From the NCBI GenBank assembly GCA_028565635.1, contig JAOXYB010041837.1:7318-27605 (forward strand): DNA of 20,288 bases, in the 5' to 3' direction. Both the position numbers and the translations under genes were made by a program. The stretch comes from Phoronis ovalis. Lineage: Eukaryota > Phoronida > Phoronidae. The first letter of the stretch is position 1. Every line of letters begins with the position of its first letter. The notes beneath the pieces were generated by a model. It did not search any database. It was not told the DNA's origin and saw nothing but the letters and a program-made list of their open reading frames with translations. Shown piece after piece: positions 1 to 9,500 of the stretch.

Positions 1-260
1 TCAACAAAACTTTACCTGTCCTCATATACTTGAACTGGGGTAACATACAACATGAACGCTGAGTATGAACCGGCTCAACAAAACTTTACCTGTCCTCATA
101 TACATGAACTGGGGTAACATACAGCATGAACGCTGAGTATGAACCGGCTCAACAAAACTTTACCTGTCCTCATATACTTGAACTGGGGTAACATACAACA
201 TGAACGCTGAGTATGAACCGGCTCAGCAAAACTTAACCTGTCCTCGTATACTTGAACTGG
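1..260. repeat. 74-bp minisatellite, three full copies plus a partial fourth
   Basis: Copies start at 1, 75, 149 and 223, so the period is exactly 74 bp. The first three copies are nearly identical, with single-base changes such as CATACAAC versus CATACAGC. The fourth diverges (TCAGCAAAACTTAACC) and breaks off at about 260. The array probably continues left of the window. It lies just upstream of the acceptor of the first coding exon of gene 1, so it is probably inside a 5' UTR intron. Any reading frame across it, on either strand, is a product of the repeat and not a gene. Confidence 0.97.
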
Positions 261-335
261 AAAATACCTGTTTGTAAATCTCGTAGTTATCATAGCTTAA
301 CCATTGTTTTCATCTTCCATTATTGCAGAGAAATA
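261..335 (+). other. end of 5' UTR intron, acceptor and short 5' UTR of gene 1
   Basis: A pyrimidine-rich tract (TTTTCATCTTCCATTATTG) leads to an AG at 327-328. The exon would begin at 329, seven bases before the ATG at 336. The paralogue downstream has the same arrangement (acceptor at 15727-15728, ATG at 15766), which supports at least one upstream non-coding exon in each gene. The start context is strong, with A at -3 and G at +4. The same frame is open upstream to 252, but the acceptor makes that part intronic. Confidence 0.75.
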
Positions 336-567
336 ATGGATAATTCTGACAAATCTGCAGACGACCTTGCAAAGGCCAAAGCCAAAGAAGCAAATTTGAG
401 TTTAAGCAGCTCAAAAGAATTCTCTGATAGTTCTGAAGTGGATAGTAAATTACCAAAACGAGAAACTTGGTCAAGAAAAATTGATTTTTTACTGGCTTGC
501 ATTGGTTTCTCCGTTGGGCTCGGTAATGTCTGGCGATTCCCGTACCTGTGCTATAAAAATGGAGGTG
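336..567 (+). CDS. gene 1 coding exon 1: N-terminal tail and TM1
   Basis: Encodes residues 1-77 plus the first base of Gly78; the donor is G|gtaagt. Residues 1-40 are a hydrophilic tail rich in Lys, Ser, Asp and Glu, with acidic serine clusters (DSSEVDS) that look like casein kinase 2 sites. [10 protein letters not shown] leads into TM1, followed by [22 protein letters not shown] in two overlapping blocks at 57-78. Phe58 occupies the position of the GAT1 substrate-site Tyr60. The exon ends in phase 1. Confidence 0.97.
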
Positions 568-3500
568 GTAAGTACACTTTACTAAGTAATCTCTGCAAAA
601 ATATCATACCTCTTCAGGACATTTTCATTTTCATATATGGTCATGTATAAATTGGTAACATTTTATCGGTATTTGGGGCTAACATTGACTGTTCTGTGGC
701 CTTGGGATGTGCAAGTGTATACATTTTGTGAACAGCACTGACTGTTTACATGTCTGCTAAATATTTAATTACATATTTGTTGTATAGCTAGCTTTTAAAA
801 TGTCATGTACATTAATAAACACCTCCATTTCCAGACAGAAAAATAAGATTTGTAGTGTCAAACACTTGGCATAACTTCAGAATCACTTGTTTCCTAATAC
901 TAGATTTCTTTAAATTACAGAAAGACCCGCTTATGTATGGTATGTGAAATTGTAACACCATTTGCTCATAATATGAATCTGTAATTAAAATTATGATGGC
1001 AGTGTATGAAAATAAAACTTTAATGCTAGAAATAGTATATTTTGTTTCTATTTTCAGGTGCATTTCTTCTGCCATACTTCATCTGTGTCATTGTCGGTGG
1101 TATTCCAATGTTTTTCCTGGAAGTGACTATTGGCCAGTTTATGTCAGTAGGGGGTATCAGAGCATGGAATATTTGCCCATTATTTCAAGGTAATATTTCA
1201 TTGCACTGTTGTCTTAGAAACTTCTGGCATTATAGATAACTGACCATCTTATTAAGTGTATTATATCAGCTGACTAGTCTTACAGAAAATATTGCAAAGT
1301 GCTTGGACATTGAACATACTGCACAATACAATTTAAGTCTAGGGTTCTTTGGTGTGTCATGACACATATTATTTGCAGCAGTATTTTGAGTTGTTTGGGA
1401 TGAACAGTTAATTGAATTGATTCTCCGGCTTTTACATATTTTTTGAACCAGTTTAAAGTGTATAAAAAGTGGAACATCTAACACTAAAAAATCGTGAGTA
1501 AGTTAGAAAATAAAAATAACCCCTTTCAATTATTCCACTGGAAATTTAAGATGATCCTTAGAAGGGTTTTATCGAAAACTTCGATTTGCTTGAGAATCTC
1601 ATGTTTGCATAACCAAATAGCTTTGTGTACTCTTCTTTGAATGTGAGCTAGTCTATTCTTGACTATTTTGATTGAGTTGGGCTAATGTCTGGTAATATTG
1701 ATTAAACGATTTGCCTAATCAACACTCATTATAGCTTAAATTTATTATTAACTGGGGGGCGGTAACATAGTATGTTCAATATTTTTTTTCTTTATGTAGC
1801 AGTTGTAGGAAATTCTTTAACTGTGGCAATTAAAATCGATTTAGATTGTTAAAAAAATAACAGTTTTATAAAAACTATTACATATAGATAATTTTATTTT
1901 GTGTATTATTACACAAGGTAATTGAAGTCTAGTTCATCTGGATGATTTTAAGTAACTTGCATGATAGTTAGTATTCACTAGGTTACTCTAATTTGTGAAT
2001 GTGCTGCCATCACACACCAAAAAAAAAAAGACAAAGTACAATCTGACATGCGTTTGCAAACTGTAATAAGGCTTGTGTCTTTAAGTAAATCTGTTAATAT
2101 TGTCTGCTGATAAACTGTGTCACAAAAACTTCTATTTTTTACAGGCATTGGATTTGCAACAACTGTGATCATATTCTTTTTGAATTGTTACTACAACGTG
2201 ATATTGAGCTGGGCATTCTACTATCTGTTCTCATCATTTGCCGCAGTGTTGCCTTGGTCAAGTTGCATCAATGAATGGAACACATGTGCTTGTCGTACAG
2301 TATATGGAAATGATACCAACGCAACAACGATTCTGAAGCCAGAATGTAATACGACTGATTTTGATAATATCACCAAATATTATGATGCTGTTGATGAATT
2401 CTGGCAGTAAGTGATGACTTTTTCAGTTGTTTTCATATAATTCTTGTGCTGTGTTTATTTGTCGAATTAAAACCATAGCAGTCTTTTATATTTCAGGTTT
2501 TTTAGCTGGTAAACAGTAGCTATTTAATTAGCTAACTGCTACTGAAAATCTGTGGTATGATGGTTAAAAAGGATTTGTTTATCAGTTGTTGACTTTAATT
2601 AACTTAATTTCTATGATAATATTTCCAACTTCTTATGTACACATAAACTAAATTATAAGAACAGGACCAAATTGTGCAATTGTGTTAATTGTAGCCTTCA
2701 GTAAATATGATATTAATGTCACATATGTTTCAAACTGGTTTTAACATGTGTTGGATAAGGTATTTATTAGGGAAACTGGGTTCATTAAACAGCTGATTTT
2801 CGAAACATGCATAAACTTTAGATGCTGTGCAATCTACTATTTCTGTTCTGGAATCTTGAACACAACGTTATGAGCTACATGTGTATGCTTACCCAGAAGG
2901 TACACACTAATAAACTTGGCAAGGCATTCAGATAATTGAATTCGGAGCATTGATTTAATTAAATACAAATTAATTATGTTTACTTCTGGAAAACAAGTTT
3001 AATCATGTGTGAGTTGGCCTAGAACTTTTTAACTGAGAAATAAGTATGTCTTTGGGTGCAGTTGACTGCTTAATTTTTGTGGGCGTTGGTTGTCGTCTTG
3101 TACTGTTTATTAATATGGTTACTAAATTGTCAAGTTACTCGTATCATACAGTCCCTTGTGCCCTCTAGTTTGCTTTGCATTGACTGGTCAATTATTCATT
3201 AGAAAAAAGACAATTGCTTTGAATTATACATTACCTCTTGCTACTGTTCTGACAACTTTCTGCATAAAAAATTTAGTAACGAGATGAACTATTGATTGGT
3301 AACATACAGGTAAGTATCATTCTGACGTAAAGAATGGCATAAGATATAAATGAGCCACCTTCTTGTCCATAAAGAGTGACATACAAAATAAAAAGACACA
3401 ACCAACACACGACACATTCGCTCTGTACCTATACTGCATGATATTATGCCAAAATATGTAACTACAAACCTGTCGAAGCTTTTGTACTAAGTACTGCGGG

Positions 3501-6500
3501 GCGTGCATTAAGTTTACTAACCCAAATGCTACTAGATTAAAAAGGATATAACCCAGACGAACTTGTGTTTGGTGAAATTTGCTGGCTTTTCATTTTCGCT
3601 TGCACACTTTCTTGCTGATATTTGGGGAATATGCAAGGCAAAGACCTAAATATAGAATTTTAACACTAAATAACCATCATCCTTACCTGTATTAGGTTCG
3701 TACACTGTCCTTTTCACGTTCCTTTTATAGTATGCACAATAATTAGACCATTTTATAGTTTGTCTGTTGGTAAGTCAGTCAGCTATAACATAATAATAAT
3801 AATAGTATAATTAAATACAACACATTGACACAGTCGAAGCTGGCTGTTTCTTAACGCTCATAATGAGCAGCTACATTATTTTCCCAGGCTGAAAGTGCTG
3901 CAGTTGTCACCTGGAATAGACAAGCCTGGTATGGTCAAATGGGACCTCGCCCTCTGTCTCCTACTCGCCTGGATTGTAGTGTACTTCTGCATTTGGAAAG
4001 GGATTAAATCCTCTGGCAAGGTGATTTGGGTGGCTTACCATGTTTCCATGGTAACAGATGCCTCCTATTCTGTTGCGCTGTAGATGCGCGAATTGTCCTC
4101 TCCTGTTATAACTTAACGATGAGCAAGTTTGTTTGTCTTGTAGAACTGGAATGCTGCATCTTTGTGATGCAATGTAGAGTACATTTTATGTACAGTCTGC
4201 AGTTACAGCATTTTAACCCCTTTTTCCTACAGCGTAATATACATTCCCTTCAGGAACGTGTTTACTGCGTACAGTTTATTTGGATTCCAATTTCTGGACT
4301 GTCTTTATGTCCTTGTTTTGACCGTAACAGGATCAAGCTCACGGACGAATTGGTTTCCTTGTTAGTTTTGTGTATTGTAAGACTAAACAGTTCGAGCCTT
4401 TTCATGTATCTTCTCTAAAAGGGGTACAAGAATAGTGCCCACTGAAGCACAGACTGACAAGTCGAACCAATTCTCGGTATGGAAATTGACATCCGAAATT
4501 ACTGTAATATTATAAGGATCTACTTGTATTTTGCAAACTTGGACATTTCCATATTTACTGTTATTGTTACTTGAAAAATATTACAAATTATTCCATTTAT
4601 CAAAATTTTTTAATAGACAGTTAAACACTTGTTCTGTCTCTGTCTTTATTTGTCAATGAAGGTTAAAAGTGTGAATGGTTTATTTTGGTTGCACAAAATG
4701 TCTGTTGAGTAGCTTCAATTTAAAGTCGTGCATATTTGATGATTAATGCCCATTCAGGCTTGTATTTATGTCATTTGCGTCGTTGATCATAAGGACATTT
4801 TTTATTTATGACATTGTATGATAAAATGTTTCATTGTTTGTCAATCACTCAACAAGCAAGTTCTGCTGTCATTTTTAAATTCGCCTTTATCTTTTCATTG
4901 TTTATTCTTTTTGTGTATGAAATCATTTTACAACAGCTTTTTGTAATATTTTTAACAATATCCAAAATCGCAGTGTGTGTGTGTGACTGTTTACAGTATG
5001 CAGGATTTAACATCATCAATAATTTATGCAAGTTTTCCCACAAATGGCATTTCATTTTGTAATATCTGTATGCAGTTTCGCTCTGTGAAAAATTGAGGTT
5101 ATCTCTTAAAATCTTTATGACAACCACCTTCTGATATATTACTTGTGTACCGTACCGTATTTCATAGTACTTATCAGCATAGTTTGAATAAATAAATACA
5201 TTAATTCCCCTGCTATAATCATATTGCAAAGCTTATACGTCATCACTCTCGAGAAAAATATTTAATAAAGTGGAAATGTCTAGCCAATGTTTTGATTGAG
5301 TTGCTATGTAGAAATAATGTCATTGAAGCATATGTACTTTTGTGTACTTGAGCAAACAAAGGTGTATGTATACCTTTATTTTTTTGAACAAGTACTCGAA
5401 GTTATGTATGCATGTAGTTATTATTAATATAATATATAATAACCTTTTTGATACTTAATTATAAATATGTAGTGGACAATATAATTGTTTATTATAGTTA
5501 GTCATCCGTATGTATTGTAAGTTTGTGTAGTAATGTTGCCAGTGAAAACCTGCTACTGAAAATAGTCACACCCCTACATTATGATTACTTTATTTTCAAC
5601 TCATTTTGTGTAACCTCTGATTCCATTCTTTTGCCTTTTCTCCAACTATAGCGCTGTCCTGTTATTTTTCATAGGTTATGTATTTCACTGCCACATCACC
5701 GTACATTTTGATGTGCGTGTTGTTAATCCGAGGTGCAACACTAGATGGTGCTATTGATGGAATTAAATTCTACCTGACTCCTAGCTTTGACAGGCTTTCA
5801 GATATGCAGGTATACAGAATTGCAGATACTTAACAGCTACTTGTTTAATTTTCTGATATTCTATATCAATTAAATGTTGACATTATCGTCAAAACACATT
5901 TTTTGGCTGAATTTGCTCGAATCTTTACCTTAAACAAATGTAAATAACAAAATGTTTTTTAAAAAAAAGCTATTAAATTTGTACATGTAAATGTACTTCA
6001 TATTTGAGTAAGACGAGTTATAACATATTCTATACTTCATAAATAAATCATTTATGTTGTGTGTTATGAAAATCAATCATGCGGATATAATTGGTTGGGA
6101 CCATTGGATGTGTATTTATGAGTTGTGCAAATATTTCACTTGCCCAAGTGTCATGTTTCTGTTTTATAGGTTTGGGTTGATGCTGGAACCCAGATATTCT
6201 TTTCATATTCCATAAGTTTGGGTACACTGCAGGCTTTGGGTAGCTATAACAAATTCCACCATAACTCCTTCAAGTAAGTTGTGTTTTGCTGAAAGCTATT
6301 CTTAATGCATAACACTTGTTTTAACCCACATAATACCATTCCAACTATTTATTCATGCTGTTTTGTTTACTCAGTATATTTTCAGGCTGCTCCGGTGACT
6401 CCGAGCAAGTGATGTGAGTTGTAATTGACTCGTTAAGAACTGTTGTAACTATTATTGTAGAATAAATTAACATAATTGTAATGATTAGTTTTAAGAAACT

Positions 6501-9500
6501 ACCATTTTTTAAGTTTCTGCAATAGAACCTGGCGAAATATCATGAATGTTAGTTTTGTATTATATTAGGTAAATAATTGCAGGAGCTAAAATAGAAAGTG
6601 TTTGTTTTCTTTCCAAAACACTACAGAAGTGCCCCTAGAAAGCTGGTTAAATAAACTTATGCATTATGCTTAAAAAAATGGGAGTAACGAGAAGGCAGAC
6701 ATAGGAGAGACGGTGAAGGAGGCAAAATTGTTACTGGTTGATTGCTTTTCAACTTACTTGTTCAAATTCTGACTCATAAATACTTGTTTCATTGTTGTAT
6801 GTCATTTGTAGGGACTGTGTAATATTTGCCTGCGTCAACAGTGGTACAAGCGTATTTGCTGGATTTGTCATTTTTTCTGTACTCGGTTTTATGGCGAAAC
6901 AACAAGGGGTTTCAGTTGAAATGGTGGCCGAATCAGGTAATGATCTGTAGGGATACCAGATTTTCTCCATTATTCAATCAGTAGCAATTTTACTTTTCCA
7001 TGAAGAAGTCTTGTATAGTTTAAACTTTTTGTTTTTCTTTCTAAATCTCTACATTCAGTCCATGCTGTATTCTGGTTGTATTGTGTGTTTCGGTGTTATG
7101 CTTTAAATGGAATGAACAGTTCTTTGGCAGTGTTTGTAATCCAAAGGGTCTATTAATTTAGAACAAGCGTTATAACTTCCAAAAAGTATTGAAAAATTTC
7201 ATACCTGATTTGAATTTTTTCCTGGTTTAATTCAGGTCCAGGACTAGCCTTCATTGCTTATCCAAAAGCACTGGCCCAGATGCCAATATCTCAGCTTTGG
7301 TCAATACTATTCTTCATCATGGTTATTCTACTGGGTTTGGACAGTCAGGTAAGGGACATTCATGAAACTTGTAAGCTAGACATTACTTTTGTGCTAATTT
7401 CATTTTTAACTCAAAAGAGCTGCTTATTTCTTTACTCTACAAAAGTTCTACTTAATTAGTAATAATGTATCTGGCTGGCTTTGCACTAGTCTGTACACAG
7501 ACTGAATGTCTTATTAATTTACAAGTCTACAGGCATGACTACTAGCACATCAATTTGTCTGTAAATAAGATATCAAGCAAATGTCCACTACATATTTTAC
7601 ATCATCCAAAATACTTGGAGCTGCCTTGTCTTTTCTAAAATACCTTGCTTGTCAAAGGTGGTACTCAAGAAGTAATTTGTGTGTTTCTATAGTAGTTGAG
7701 GTTTCTCTTAATTCTGGGATAAATTTATGAATGATAATTTATTGCATTGGTAGCAAAAAGTGAGCCTAGTTCTATACAATGATCTGTATCTATGTTCTCG
7801 ATTTTCGTTATAGTTTGTTGGTGTAGAGGGATTTGTCACCTCTGTGGTTGATGTCTTCCCTCGCTTACGTCGTGGATGGAATCGAGAAATTTTTATTGGA
7901 ATGGTGTGTCTGGCGTCTTTCTTTGTTGGTTTGAGTATGGTCACTGAGGTATGTTTATATGTAGCTTGAGTTGTAATTGCAATGACAAAAATTGTCAATG
8001 GCACATAATCTGTATGCAAATTTCAAGCAAAACATACATATTGCATAAGTGGTCAGATTTATGTAATTATTACTTCTTGGTTAAACCTGAGTCTACGCGA
8101 GAATCTTTCTGGAAACAGTGTAGTCTGTTGTGTACATTTGTGTAACTGTAATGTTCATTTATTCCAGGGTGGCATGTATGTTTTCCAGCTGTTCGATTTC
8201 TACTCTGGTAGTCGTATTATTCTACTCATTGCTCTGTTTGAATGTATAGCTGTTGCTTGGATATATGGTAAGTGATGCAGATTAATGTAAGCATATAGTA
8301 AATCAAACTCTTCGAATGTGTGAAATTAGCAGTGCAATTTGTAATAATTGCCATAAAGAATGAGTGTAGAAGACAAATTGCATTTTAATGGGCTTTTCTC
8401 TACTTCTCACCTGATTGTATTAATGAAATATATTGCTTATAAACATATTCAATTTCAATTACTCTAGCTTATTTTATTTTTATTAAATTCCAAGAGTCTT
8501 ATCAAATTGTGGATATTTGAACTGTTGGCTAAACATGTTGGGATTGGCCAGGTAGTCATACTGCAAGCTATGTATTGGGTTGTCTTTGTATGTTCTCTTA
8601 CTTTAATACTGAAAATTTCTTTGTAGGAGTTGATCGTTTCCAAGACAACCTTGCTATGATGTATGGTTTCAGAATCGACAGCTTTTATTTGAGAAATGGC
8701 TTTCAAGTCAAACTTCCAATCTTCAAGTTTGCTTGGGTGATTGTTACCCCACTGTTCACTCTTGTAAGTAATGCTTCTTAATAGCTAAGTTGTGGATGTG
8801 GGATGGGTTTCTTGCATATGTTAAATTCAGACAGCATAGGTTTTAGAGACACACACACACAATAAGATAGCTACGAGAAATCCACCCCTTGTGATTATTA
8901 AACAGCTTTTTAAAATATTTAACTTTATTCTAATTGGGGAGGGGGGTGTTAAATTCTACTTACTTTCACAATGTCATGCATTCGTAAGAAAATATCAAAT
9001 TAAGTTATGTGCGATTATTTTGATTATTTAAATTTTTTGTATATCAATACTAACAGACGTAGACGCATCATACCATTACATTTGGCCTCATGATTCCTCC
9101 GATAATATGGCACATTAATATTTGTACTTTCTGTAACAAATTGAATTTCAATAAAGTAAGAAAATCTTAGTGAAACTTAAACGGGGGCTCTATAAAGATT
9201 TTGTGACTGTTTTTTTCAAATATTACTTTTTGTCTATTTTCGAAACAGCTTCAATATTTTCAGTTGCTATTTCAGATATTAACATTAAAAAATCTTTGTT
9301 TCATAATTTAGACATATTGTTTATATGTGATACAGTTCTTAAACATTCCTGACTGGTTTGTTATGACTAAGTTGTGGAAGATTTCTGTTTATTTAATTTA
9401 GCTCATTTCTCTTGTTTTAATTTTCTTGTTATGTTGTTTTTGTTTGTGTAACCTAGGATGTTAGTCCAGATGAGTTCAGACAATTAAGTTCCAATGAATG

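Noticed and set aside
1-74. Weak tRNA B-box resemblance in the 74-bp unit (reverse complement GGTTCATACTC)
   Set aside because: Only about 8 of 11 positions match and there is no A-box or cloverleaf, so it is not supported as a tRNA-derived repeat.
96-293. 65-codon open frame on the - strand
   Set aside because: It lies inside the 74-bp minisatellite, and its peptide simply repeats with the DNA period.
252-335. Upstream in-frame ATG at 252 that would add 28 residues to gene 1
   Set aside because: A good pyrimidine tract and acceptor at 327-328 place this part in an intron. The ATG at 336 has a strong context and the paralogue has the same layout.
3277-3309. Possible cryptic exon before a perfect CAG|gtaagt in intron 3
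   Set aside because: The acceptor is poor and the sequence has an early stop in the required phase. A lone donor-like match is common.
3317-3508. 63-codon - strand frame in intron 3
   Set aside because: No domain, no splice context and AT-rich composition; consistent with chance.
4973-4984. GT and AC dinucleotide runs (also 8849-8860)
   Set aside because: Only about six units each; ordinary short microsatellites without further significance.
7708-8019. 103-codon - strand frame
   Set aside because: It is antisense to the clearly coding exon 9 and has no features of its own.
8936-8946. G-rich run that might form a quadruplex
   Set aside because: Only two G tracts are present (GGGG and GGGGGG separated by A), not the four needed.
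9170-9352. 60-codon + frame in intron 11
   Set aside because: Lys/Phe/Ile-rich translation of AT-rich DNA, no suitable splice sites, no recognisable motif.
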